A stretch of 64,000 nucleotides of DNA, taken from NCBI GenBank assembly GCA_036346375.1, contig JAYEVE010001283.1, positions 22,292-86,291 of the forward strand, read 5' to 3'. Below the pieces are notes generated by a model that worked only from the letters and a program-made list of their open reading frames with translations, searched no databases and was not told where the DNA came from. The DNA is from Guadua angustifolia (taxonomy: Eukaryota; Streptophyta; Magnoliopsida; Poales; Poaceae). Positions 13,901 to 24,518 of this stretch are shown piece by piece. Position 1 is the stretch's first letter. Each line of letters opens with the position of its first letter. The translations under genes and the position numbers were made by a program.

Positions 13901-16900
13901 AGATCTGAAGACGAGGAGGAGGAGCTGAGGTGCAAGCCGACATCGATAGTGCCTTTAATGTACCGCAATATGCGCTTGACCAAAGCAAGGTGGGGTTCTC
14001 GAGGGTCATGCATGTGCAGGCATGCTTGTTGGACAGCATATTGGATGTCGGGGCGCGTCAAAGTGAGATACTGAAGAGCGCCTGTAATACTCCGATATTC
14101 AGCAGGATCGGTGACTTGAGAACCATCCGTAGCCGATAGTTTAGACTGAGTATCAACAGTGTAGAAGTCGGTGGCGATTGCTCATCTGCGGCAGCGACGA
14201 ATAAGTCTGAAGCATCTTGACGCCGAGATAAGAATAACCCATCGGAGGATCTGCTATGAAATTCAAGGAAGTAATGAAGGTCTCCAAGGTGCGTCATGGC
14301 AAACTCGAATGAAGGACATTGTCGGTATTTGAAGAAGAGTGTCATCCAAGTTGTGATAATAATATCATCCACATAGAGCAATATATATGCAAAGTGAGTG
14401 CCAGAATGAAACACAAACAATGATGTATCGGAAGTAGCAGCAGTAAAACCAAGAGTGGTGATAAAGGTGGAGAAGCGATGATACCACGCATACGAAGCGC
14501 TCGCTAAGACCATAAAGAGACTTGATCGGCTTGCACACATCTTTGGGGTTGACTAGAGTCAATGAATCCGGATGGCTGCTCACAATAGACGGTCTCATTG
14601 AGATGGCCATGGAGAAACGCATTCTTCACATCAAGTTGCCGAATAGACCACCCTTTAGAAACTGCAATGCTGAGAATGATGCGAATGGTGGCGGGTTTGA
14701 CAACAGGACTGAAGGTCTCTTCGTAATCAATGCCAGGCTGCTGAGAGTAACCACGGACAACCCAACGAGCCTTGTGACGAGCAAGAGTTCCATCGGAGTG
14801 GAATTTATGGCGAAAAACCCATTTGCCGGAGACAACATTCGCACCTGGAGGCCGAGGAACAAGGACCCATGTGCCGTTATCAACTAGGGCTTGAAACTCC
14901 GCTTGCATTGCCGTCCGCCAGTTAGGATCCTTCAGAGCAAGAATGTAGGACTTGGAGTCTGGCGAAGCGGTGGCGAGTGGCGGAGAAGCCATAACGGTCA
15001 ACAGAACCATGATCCGAGTCCTTGGCGCGAGTCCTCATTGGATGGGGACCGACACCGGATTTAGCAATGCCGGGCTGCAGATGGACCAGCGAGGGTGCCA
15101 TCGAAGCGGCAAAAGTGGGTCGGCCGGGCTGCGGACGACGGGAGGTGAACTTGAGGAAGCGAGGCATCGAGAGTAGACCGGTCGGACAGTGGTCTAGGAA
15201 AAGCGGCAGGATCGGCAGGAGAACCTTTGGGGAAGAGTCGACCAGCGGTTGGTTCGCGCCAAGGTAAAGCATCAATATCCTGCAAAAAATGAAATCTGGT
15301 CAGAAGGTCTCGGAGCGAGATGTAAGAGTGGCATAAGGAAATGTTGATTCGTCAAAAATGACATGACGAGATGATGATCTGGCGACTTTTTGGATCATAG
15401 CATCTGTAGCCTTTGTGGTTAGGAGGATAGCCAAGGAATACAGGGAATGGGGCGGAAATTTGAAGTTTGTGTGTAGTGGTGGCGAAATATTTGGAAAGCA
15501 GAGGCATCCAAAAACACGAAGGTGAGTATATGGAGGAGGCTTGTGGAACAAGACTTGGTATGGTATGTCATTCGCAAGAGCCTTCTTTGGGACTGACGGT
15601 TGAGTAAATAGGTTCTTTGTGGCAAGAGCTTGACCCAAAAGCGGAAGTTGTGCTGAATAAGAAGGGTCGCATGACATCATTGATAGTCCGAATAGCACGC
15701 TTCGGTGATTGCCATTTTGAGGAGAAGTGTAAGGCGAGGAGCAGTAAATGGACTCCATGGGTGTCGAGAAATCTTTGTAGAAGCGAGTTAACAAACTCTT
15801 TGCCATTTATGCATTTGCGGTAGCGAATCGAAGCCCAAATTGAGTGTGGACAAAAGCAAAGAAGTTGTGTAAAGTGGATGAGAACATCGATTTATGTCGA
15901 AGGGGAAATGTCCAGTAAAAATGGGAGAAATCATCAACTAGAACAAGGTAATATTGATAGCCTGACATGCTTAACACTGGAGAGGTCCATAAATCACAAT
16001 GAACTAAATCAAAAGGACGGCATGACAAGGTTGCCGAAGATGTAAAAGGCAGTCGGACACTTTTGCCGAGCTGACATGCATGACATAGAGATGAACATGG
16101 TTTTATTGAAAGCTTGGTGGAGCGAGGAAGCATCTTTGGTGATGTCATGGCCGGGATGACCAAGACGCGATTGCCACACCTCAGGAAAGCGACAAGGAGG
16201 CGAAAGGCGCATGACGTTGGATGCATTGGCGGGGGAGGGCGTAGAGTCATACAGCTATTGCGGCGATGAAGGATCGCCCTCGTATCACGGTCATAACGAG
16301 AAAAACCGAAAGGGTCAAATTCAATAGAACAAGAGTTATCTCGTGGTAGCGAAACAGATAGAAGGTTATGAATCAAAGAAGGAACATGAAGTACTTGGCG
16401 TAAATCAAAGGAAGAACAGGAGTTGGAAGGAATCGTGCAAGAACCAATCCGAAAGTGGTCGGTATGCGAGAACCATTTCCAACAATGACAAGAGAAGGAT
16501 GAAAGGTTAGAGGAATTGCGAAAGTTACCATCATCGAGCGTCATGTGAAGCGAGCGCCAGAGTCCATTACCGACCTCCATTTTGGAGTTGAAGATTGTTA
16601 ATGTTGAAATAAGGCTTGCGCTATCCCAGTGGAGAGCTTCGGTGCAGAAAATTTGGGAATTTGGAAGGGTGGCGATGCGTAATGGTAACGAAAGCCGGGG
16701 AGGACGGGGCCAAGAATGCCGGAGACCACCACACCGGTAGAAGGAGGTGGGCGTCGACCCTTGACTGAGATGAGCGACCCTGACCCGACACTGAGATTGA
16801 AACAAAGCCATGGTCCGGACGGTCTTTGGAGGACGATAAGCCGCCGCCATCGGTCGAGTGGTTCTGCATGGAGCCGCCCTTCTTCTTCCATTGCTTCTTG

Positions 16901-19900
16901 GTCTTGCTCGTGGAAGAGAGCCGTCGCCATGGCCAAAGACACCAAGCGGGGCGTCCCGAGCGAGGACTTTGGCGGCGGTGGAGAAGAAACCTTGGCGGCC
17001 GCCTTAGCAAACAACACCGAGCCGCATTTCTTCCTTGAGAAGAGATGTGCGAACCGCAACAAAAGGTGGAAGAGGTGATGTCATGGCGATGCGGTGGCGG
17101 CATGAGCCATTGTTTTGTTGAGGCGCATGACACATTGCACACAAACATGCGATCATCGGCAGGCGTCGGCGTCACGAAGCGTCGGCAAAGCGCTTCGCTC
17201 CTTGCGATGGCGGTGATGGTGAGTCGCCTGTTGGAGCCCGTGAAACTCATTGAGGAGGACGATAGCACGTCCTTCTTTGTTGCGCGAAGAAGCGTCTGGC
17301 GGCAATCGAGTTGCTTGGCGATGCGATCTTGATCAAGGATGATGTCGAGGACGTCGGTGATATAGATCCGTACATAACGGAAAGGGCGGCGTGGTCGTCG
17401 GAGACCAAAGTAGCATCACCGGGCGGGAACACTCGAGCCATCGGCGTGGTGGAAGACCATGGCGGCCAAGGGCGCCTTGAAGAAGATGCTCCATTTGGTG
17501 AAGTTAAGCAATGAGGTCGAGTTGAATCAGCGAGCAGGAGGAGGAAGCCAGGCGCCGGGAGGCGGTCTTGAGGAGGTGAGGTGGAGGAAAAGGCGGGAGA
17601 GGTTGCCGAGGCGGTGGACATCGCCGGGAGGCGAGAGGGAGAGCAATGGAAAAGCAGAGGATCAGATCAATCTGCGATACCATGTAGAAGAGGTGAGAAT
17701 GAGGAGAATCAGCCGTACCCATCAAGGAGATTAGGCTCTTTATATATACATCCCTTAGGGATAAGTATGGAAGATTACAACAGAATCAATCTAATCTAAG
17801 CTATCTATATATAGCTGTAACAAATATGGAAAGCTAGAGTACAATAGAATAACAGGAACTCTAACAAGGCCAACTAAGAGTGAGCTGGCTAGCGGCGTGG
17901 TGTCTGTGCCCCCAACCAAGTGGTCCCAAGTTCGAATCCCATGCCCACCACTATTTTTAACCACCTTATTCTCATTGATTTTCTAACCCTGGTTTGACCG
18001 CCCTGGTTTTTTCCTCCAGTTTGCGTCAAAACCGGCCAGTTGGACCGGATTTTGACCAGTTCAAGACAGTCTGATTGAGTGAAAGATCCAATAGGAAAAA
18101 AAAACAGAATGGACCAGGCTCTGGTTCCCTTTTTTTTCCAGTCAAACCAGTGGTCCGGTCCAGTTTTAATAACTTTGTAACCAACAAAAGAGAAGAAGAA
18201 ATAAGCTTGCCTTGCTTTCATCTTCATCGACTCCATACAATAAATTAACAGATCCAAATGGAATACCTGCAAGGAAAACTGCACTTGTTAGGCAAAAAAT
18301 AGGAAATTAAGAACACAACATGATGTCAAAAAAAAGGTGAAAAAAGCTCCCTTGTTTTTGTTCGAATTGACTATATGAGGCAATGAAAATTTCCAAGACA
18401 AATAATGCAGGGGGCCTAAGTTAGCACAATGTTTTCTCTATGATATTGAACAACATCCAGCACAAAAGTATGTTCCAGACTAAAAGATACCAAATGGTTC
18501 CAGACAACTTCCAGTGCCCACAAGGTCCAACAAAAATGACAATTTTCATAGTTTGCATTTTGCAAACCACCTTTCCTAGATAAACCTTTTCTACCATAAT
18601 GAAACTCATTGAAGCAGTACAGCACCAATGAGATTAACTACAGAGGCCCTGTTTGGAACGCAGGAATTTCAAAGGAAGCAGTTCATTTCCTACAGGAATC
18701 AGGAATTTCCCATGTTCCAAACGAGGCCTGAGAAACTGAAACAACCATGTGAAAATTCAATGTCATTTTTCAATATTGCAAACCTGGGTAAAAGAAAGTT
18801 AATATGGCTAGCAGAAAGAGCTTTTTGTCATAAATGAATGCTCAAGAGATGTTGCATTTTTTTATAAATGTGCAAGTGTGTGTATGCTCAGTATCGCTCA
18901 CATGCATGTGTGGGTGTGTTTTCACGTGTATGTGTGTGTGTATTGCTAAATTGGGAACATGATTGTTTTTTTGCAATTAGGTCCAATGTCAATCCCCAAC
19001 CAGTGAAAAAAGTTATTTTACATGAACAGCTGTGAGGAAAAAGGAGGATCAAATGTCTGATGTGATACAAAACATATTGCATTCCACAAAGATATGCATA
19101 GACAAAGTAATATACCTGTAGGTGTCTCAAATGCGGGCAACAACCTCTGAGCTAAGTCAACAGCTAAATGGAGTAACTGATTGTCATAAGAATGGATTCT
19201 CATACCCTGTCAATGACAAGTTAAAATAAATATAATTATATGACACTTGAACCATAATAAACTTCAAATACTCAAAACTAATTCAGATATCCATTGGAAG
19301 AGAGTAGCACTTGCAAGCCATGCATGAGAGGACAAAGAAGAAAGTTGTATGATATCTATATTTACCCTATGAGAGGCATGTTTCACACATTGCCACAAGA
19401 ATTTCGTTGTGCTCCATCCATTTAGAATATTTGCCCATTTATTCAGAATTGTTGTTTCATAATATCTGTTAATTGACAACATGGAGAGTGTAGTTATTGT
19501 AATTTTGTACTTCTAGTCAATAATAGTCATGCTTTTAAAGTTCGCACTGAGAAAGTTAAACTGGAAGCATGGCCGTCTAACCTTTGTGAGTTGTGACATT
19601 TTCATTGATTTAGTCATAGTTACCGAATTCGCTGTAAACCCCCGCAAATCGCAAACCGGATTCGTCAAACCACGAACTGGTTTAGGGTATGGTGTTCATG
19701 TTTGCGGTGGAAATTGGAAGAAAAGGAGGGGAATCGCAAACCCAAATCCCATACCGTGACTTGGACGAAATGCATTTCTGGTAACTACGGATTTAGTCAT
19801 ATTGACATATGCACCAAGGATAGTTGAACAGATGTTGTGAATAGAGTTTAGTACGGTGAAGTGTCCATCAGTCCTTTTCTCTTCTTTTTACTGTGCTTTA

Positions 19901-22900
19901 AGTGAAACATGAAAATTAAAGGAATATCAGACATGTGGCAGCACATGATTCAGCCATTGTAAATTATACATAATCTCAACCACAAAACATAAGTCACTGC
20001 TGAAATAAGGCTATAAATAATTTGTGGGGACTAGAGCCAAAAAAAAAATCGCATGGTTCTTCCAAAGTAGCAAGTTATGGCTTATTGGTTTCATCCACTT
20101 CATGATTAAGATATAACCAATCATATGATCCATATCCATTTAATATCTTAACAAGAAGCAAGGTAGCCCGACAGTATTATGGCCAATTTTGTTAAATGGA
20201 GCATCAATGTTAGAAGTAGCATGTTTTGCAGCGCAACATCATACTGAAGTATTGAGTTCGCAGTTTGCAGCAGTGTCTATTAGTACATACTTTTCATGCC
20301 ATACCCAAAAAAATGTTCGTAGATCAACAATAATGCAACCAGTCATTATCAGGAAATAAGTAAAAAATATACTCCCTCTGTCCACAAATGTAGGCCGCTG
20401 TGGGATCCATGCAGTCAAGGCTTTAAAACTTTGACCACTAATATATAGTAAAGTACATAAATTTGCTATATGAAAATAGTATCACTGGATTTGTCTTGCA
20501 AAATGCCTTCATAACATATAATTTGTATTGCTTTTGATCATATATTATGATACAAAATCATAGTCAAAGTCTTGCGTGTGGGACCATGAAAAGTTAAAAA
20601 TGACCTACATTTGTGGACAGAGGGAGTATAAACAACAATAGCAAAAAATATATAGGATTAAACAGACATACAGTGGCATAATCACTGGCGATCAGGTGAG
20701 CTGATAGCAGACCCCCAACGATACGTATATTGGTTTCAAAAACTGACACAGTTTTGTTCTGCATGCACAGTGAGGAAACATGATTACTCCAATGGCAAGA
20801 ATTCTGAACAACAATCAAGTGTTAATAAACACTCATAAATTTTTTAACCAAAAAAAAAACATTCTGACTTGCATACACTAACCTTCAGACAAGTAAAACA
20901 AGTACACTAAGTATAAGTAGAAAGACCAATGTCATGTGTGTTCCATCTGGCCGTATGGGCCAAGGAGATGACGCATGCAGCAGAGTCTAGCAAGAGTCCA
21001 ATCAAGGAGGAAAGTTAGAGATAGAGGGGTTGTTTGGTTGATGGCCAATGGGAGCCAAACCAAAATTTGGCATAGCAAAAACCTAGGCAAAACCAAAAAA
21101 AAAAAGTTGTTTGGACTGTGATCAAGCCAAATTTTGGTGAGTGATTTCCTCACCCTCAGATTGACCATGTGTGACATTGGGTTTCATTGGCATCAACAAA
21201 TTTTCGTGGACATTACTAAATTTTGGTAGCAAACAAAACAATAGCCAATTTTTGTTGGAGTTACCAATATTTGGTTTGGTTTGCAAGGGTAGCAAACCAA
21301 ACAGCCCCAGAGTCCATGAGATTAGGAAGTCCAGTCGTATTAGGAAAGGTCTAATCTTATTAGGCAAGGTTGTGTATTATTAGAGTTAGTTTGGGCAAGG
21401 AGGTAAAAATCCAATATATAAGGATGTTGTGTACGTGAGTTTTATTCAAGCAATGAATAATTGGTATCTCTATCACTAGGTCTTCCTACCTGTATGTCTA
21501 TCCTCCTCCCTAACTGCTGTGCGCCCCTTCCCCCACGTGCCATCTCCCTTCTACTACCCCATGAGCTAAGGTCTCTGACAAATATAACAATGTGTCTACA
21601 CAACAGATAAAATACACTCAGTACTAGAAGGTTTGGTACAGGAGAAAACACATCCATATATGAAATTTGGAATTACCATAAGAATCTTAAAAAAATATAT
21701 AAAACAATGTTAATAAACCATAAATAATTAACTCCTTTCCGCCATTATCCTGCAGCCCTGTTCCTTACTAATGACGCCGATAATACACTTGATCAGCTGC
21801 TGCTGTAACAACGCCACTGCCAGTAACAGATATAGAAACTCTACCACATGACGGACAGAGACTAGCAAACTGACATGTTGTCTACAGCCAGACTGCGACA
21901 CCCCCAAAAGGGCATTGCTACTTCCAACTTATCATTGGTGAAGTAGATCACAGGATCACAAAGGTAATGATTTCATCATCAAGCAGTTGGTTATTTTGCT
22001 GCCAGTCCGAAATTAACAGTACTTTGTTTTCTTTCCTCTTTATTAGATGATTTTTTTTTAACTCAGAATCTATGATGCACAGACATAACACCAATTCGGA
22101 TAATTGCTAATCGGTTATGGTGCATATGAATTAAGATTTGCAATTAGTAAAATCAAATTCACTAAATGTCATGTCACACATGTTTACTTACAATATCAAA
22201 GCGGACATTCTTACCAACCCACTCCACAGCAGCACCAAATCTCTCCTTATCCCCTAGCAAAGCCAAGGTATCCAATGAATCGATCTGTTCAATAAAGTAA
22301 ATGTTCATGAATGATAATAATACATTAAAGTAACAAATATTAAGAAATCTGCATGAGGAACCAGATTCTTAATTTCTTACAAGAGTAAGTGCATAACCAC
22401 CAAGGGTGTCTTCTCCTTGGCAACTTAAAGGTCGTAGTTCATCAAGTGGAAAAGCATGTCGCATGTACCCATCAAATGCATGATAGAACATATCTTTCAC
22501 CTACATAAAAGATATAATTCTGTATATTAGTGTATAAACAAAACTTTAGATTAAGCAAGAGCATTAGCAACCAGACTAGCTTGTTGCTATTCCATTTGGC
22601 AACTCACAAAGTTATTCCCACTGTTGTCAGCCAAGCTATGGTTAAATTCTAAACATGATTGATTGTTAAGTACTTAAGTTAACACATGATGCTATCTTGT
22701 TGGAGTAAAACGATGCTGTGTAAGATATAGCCATGTAGGGGGTGTGTCATGGAGAACTCAGAAAACTGAACTGGCCTCAACTGCACCTCATGGAATTGAG
22801 CTATAGTTTGGATTGTAACCTCATATTTTAGCCAACCCTCAACATCGTCATGAAAATGTGCCTTGCACAAGGCACAGAAAATTCAGAGCCTTGCCTGAGA

Positions 22901-24111
22901 AATGCTTCACAAGGCTACTTAAAAGGTAACTTTAAGAAATTTTTATGTACTTCCTAAAGAAAGTTTAAGATGTTTTGGAGAAAAAAAAGAGCAAAAAAAA
23001 TTCCAAAGCAAGGAAACCTTAAAACAAGAACAAAGTTGAGGTGACTTGAGGCACGCCTGACATGAATCCCATAGAAAGAAGACCTCATAAATCAACCTTT
23101 GGAAAGCCATACAATGGGCCCAAATCTGGTCCTCAAAGGTTCAATACACCCCTATCAAGTTACACCCAAAAAAATTGCTCAGCAATTTTGATATGATATC
23201 ATATAAATATAAACCAGTTCAACAGCATATGCTCATAAAAATGCCTTTGTAGGACTTTTGGATTCCATTTGGGCATGACTCCCATCCTTCATGGGGATTG
23301 CCACCTCAAAATCAATAAGGAATTGCTTAAAGCCCCAAGCGGTAGCTCTGCTATGGACTTATGATAGCATAATCTTATAACTGCTAACACCAGTCAGTGT
23401 GCCTCAGACATGACATATCCAAATCTGAAATTCTGTAGTTTTTTCTACTCAAATAAGCATAGAATAGAACATATCTAGTTGACAAACATGCCCGCAGGCA
23501 TAATCTAACAATGAGCTGGACTTGAAAAATTGAAATTTTCAGTAAAAGCACCAGCAATAATCATGAATCAAACAAATGTGCGCTAACGGGAGCACTAAAA
23601 GTGCCTTATGTTCATCCCACTTGAGACATGAACAGACCAATTGCCCCAAGTAGTGAACTCTTAAAAGTTAAGTCAATTCCATTAACATGCTCTCCTGGAA
23701 TAAACTGTGTCACCCGGTGCACGCATGATTGACACCAGGAATGCAACAATCCAACTAATCAAACCAGGTAAACTGATCGATCCGCGGAGCCTACCACCAG
23801 ATTACAAAACCAACTCGCTCAGCGAGCAGGGCACCATTGCTTGCAATCGAACTGAAGCTAACGTTACCACTCAGCGTATCGTGTCGAGTCGAACTATACG
23901 ACACTCGGCGCGCGTAGAATTATACAACTAGGAACTGGAGCTAGGAGTAGCGGATCTGAGGGGCGGGGCCTACCTCGTCGCGTAGCCGGCGCGCCTCTGA
24001 GGGCGTGACGCCATCGGCGACGGTGGAGCCGGGGAGCAGAGCGGCAGCTAGGAAGGCGGCGGAGAGGCAAAGGAAGGGGATGCCATGGCGCCGCCGCCGC
24101 ATCGACTGCAT
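4909..24111 (-). CDS. Glycoside hydrolase family 47 alpha-mannosidase-like protein (EDEM/MNS4-MNS5 type), 17 exons
   Basis: ER-lumenal GH47 proteins of the EDEM group trim mannose from misfolded glycoproteins and mark them for ER-associated degradation. Exons (minus): 24111-23974, 22500-22381, 22284-22192, 20758-20672, 19206-19116, 18266-18211, 12763-12691, 11407-11298, 8283-8233, 8004-7916, 7620-7539, 7457-7344, 7053-6974, 6602-6467, 6018-5948, 5862-5625, 5319-4909. They total 2040 nt (679 residues) and every junction is in phase. Residues 1-32 look like a signal peptide (hydrophobic core FLCLSAAFLAAALL). Family hallmarks are LTLEF (Glu about 208), SIDSFYEYLLK (Asp about 265), LRPELIES (Glu about 379) and FSTEGHLLP (calcium-site Thr about 469). 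The last ~137 residues are acidic and low-complexity and lie outside the GH47 fold. Intron 6 uses a GC donor (AAG|GCAAGC). The long introns 3 to 8 carry transposons that leave the coding sequence undamaged. Confidence 0.93.
8372..11015 (+). mobile_element. 5'-truncated L1-type LINE in intron 8 of the GH47 gene
   Basis: Plus-strand translation gives the non-LTR reverse transcriptase core (CKRGLRQGDP, then LLFALVADLL), followed by KVNFAKSYMMPLN, FTCLGLPM and LSGWEASQLSKGGKLSLVNSV, all typical of plant L1 elements. A C-terminal zinc-binding RT domain follows (FWWKDV, then CVLCNKSF and FFECQYSKDCW). Stops and frameshifts are frequent. The catalytic box reads YADN instead of YADD, so the enzyme would be dead. 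There is no endonuclease or ORF1, consistent with 5' truncation. The 3' end is a short A-run at about 11009-11015. The LINE lies antisense to the host gene and is split by the element at 9201-9937. Confidence 0.8.
9201..9937. mobile_element. 737-bp DNA transposon nested in the LINE (hAT-like)
   Basis: Flanked by AACTATG on both sides (9194-9200 and 9938-9944). The ends form an imperfect inverted repeat: left TTATCACAGCGTCGCC, right (complement) TGTCATGGCGG. The interior is GC-rich with repeated GCCTAGGCG motifs near both ends. Removing the element and one 7-bp duplication restores continuous LINE reverse-transcriptase sequence, which confirms the boundaries. A 7-8 bp duplication fits hAT elements. 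No transposase is visible; the open frames inside are by-products of GC content. Confidence 0.7.
11619..12220. mobile_element. hAT-type MITE, 602 bp, in GH47 intron 7
   Basis: A perfect 8-bp target duplication CCTTCAAC lies at 11611-11618 and 12221-12228. The termini pair as CAGTATTCTAAAT on the left and CAAAGTTTTAAAT as complement of the right. The subterminal regions repeat AGCTATAG/GCTATAGC words in both orientations, a hAT habit. It has no coding capacity. Confidence 0.85.
13243..13428 (-). repeat. Copia copy 1, 3' LTR (186 bp)
   Basis: Matches 17683-17866 except that CCCC reads CCC and GGG reads GG in the other copy. It carries a TATATATAAAG promoter-like motif on the minus strand. Confidence 0.93.
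17683..17866 (-). repeat. Copia copy 1, 5' LTR (184 bp)
   Basis: Starts TGTAGAAG and ends CTCTAACA as read on the plus strand. The primer-binding site lies just inside at about 17660-17682. The LTR is short for Copia. Confidence 0.93.
18644..18729. mobile_element. Very small MITE (~86 bp), GH47 intron 5
   Basis: A short foldback. The left arm AGGCCCTGTTTGGAAC pairs with the right arm, complement AGGCCTCGTTTGGAAC, followed in both arms by AGGAATT-like sequence. No convincing target duplication was found. Confidence 0.6.
19615..19789. mobile_element. hAT-type MITE, 175 bp, GH47 intron 4
   Basis: A perfect 8-bp duplication GATTTAGT lies at 19607-19614 and 19790-19797. The termini pair as CATAGTTACC on the left and CGTAGTTACC as complement of the right. 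It is non-coding. Confidence 0.85.
20372..20626. mobile_element. Stowaway-type MITE, 255 bp, GH47 intron 4
   Basis: TA target duplication. Inverted termini are CTCCCTCTGTCCACAAATGT and its complement at 20604-20626. Size, TA target and CTCCCTC ends are the Stowaway (Tc1/mariner-like) signature of grasses. Confidence 0.88.
21026..21308. mobile_element. MITE, 283 bp, GH47 intron 3
   Basis: The left end GGGGTTGTTTGGTT pairs with the right end, complement GGGGCTGTTTGGTTTGC. Several internal copies of CCAAATTTTGG and CAAATTTTGG add secondary structure. The superfamily is not resolved. Confidence 0.7.
22501..23973. other. Intron 1 of the GH47 gene, nothing recognised
   Basis: 1.47 kb of AT-rich sequence between exons 1 and 2. 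No coding segment, inverted repeat or LTR end was seen. Confidence 0.5.
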
Positions 24112-24288
24112 CGCGTTCTAGCCTGGGGACGGGCCGAGGCCGGGGGAATGTGCGGGAGGGATATGTCTGACTGCGCAGTAACTCACTTCGTACTATGGGT
24201 GCATTTGGGATACAAAAACCAGAAAATGGCAAAATTAGGTTCGTGCCACTTAAAAGATGATGTTTTAAAAATGAATGTGTCCACATAG

Positions 24289-24518
24289 AGGGTGTTTGGG
24301 ACAGCTCCAGCTCCACCAAAATCTGTGGAGTTGGTGGAGCAGGGTATTTCTAGCTCCAGAAATTTGTGAAGCTGGAACTATGGATACATTAAGAGTGTTT
24401 AGGTAGATCATCTTGTTTACATTTTAGACTAAAAATATAAACTTAATTCACTTTATTTTAGCCTATAAGTTTCAGCTCTGAGCTGGAGCTGGGATCTGAA
24501 GCTCTCCCAAACAGGGCC
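24289..24518. mobile_element. MITE (~230 bp) upstream of the GH47 gene
   Basis: The left end GGGTGTTTGGGACAGCTCC pairs with the right end, complement CCCTGTTTGGGAGAGCTTC. The AGCTCCA/TGGAGCT words are in both halves. A diverged relative in the opposite orientation is at 30499-30690; both contain GTTTACATTTTA and a run resembling TAAAGTGAATTAA in one strand or the other. It sits 180 bp upstream of the GH47 start codon, so it may overlap promoter elements. Confidence 0.7.

Larger units (their letters stand above)
13243..17866 (-). mobile_element. Copia LTR retrotransposon (copy 1), 4.6 kb, TSD AGGCC
   Basis: LTRs at 13243-13428 and 17683-17866 begin TG and end CA. The 5-bp duplication AGGCC flanks the element (13238-13242, 17867-17871). 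Beside the right LTR the minus strand reads TGGTATCGCAGATTG, a primer site close to the initiator tRNA-Met type. Beside the left LTR is the polypurine tract CATGGGGG. Minus-strand domains in order: gag-like region to ~16600; GAG pre-integrase (RLGHPGHD, CHACQLGK) and integrase (~16250-15300); reverse transcriptase (~15010-14060, LDVKNAFLHGHL, YVDDIIIT); RNase H (~14060-13430, YSDADWA). Order integrase-RT-RNase H marks Copia. The polyprotein is broken by many frameshifts although the LTRs differ only by two 1-base indels. Confidence 0.93.
13123..18177. mobile_element. hAT-type MITE (426 bp) split by a Copia retrotransposon, in GH47 intron 6
   Basis: The left end CATAGTTATTGAAACC (13123 on) pairs with the right end, whose complement is CAAAGTTATTAAAACTGG (ending 18177). 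Flanking octamers CAACCAAC (13115-13122) and TAACCAAC (18178-18185) match at 7 of 8 bases. The MITE is made of 13123-13242 and 17872-18177, with the Copia element between. The right half contains a tRNA-like stretch (17885-17945) with AGTTCGAATCCC. The right end is 33 bp from exon 6, directly downstream of the GC splice donor. Confidence 0.8.

Noticed and set aside
14522..17078. Plus-strand frames of 70-121 codons across the Copia copy 1
   Set aside because: They are antisense shadows of the minus-strand gag-pol sequence.
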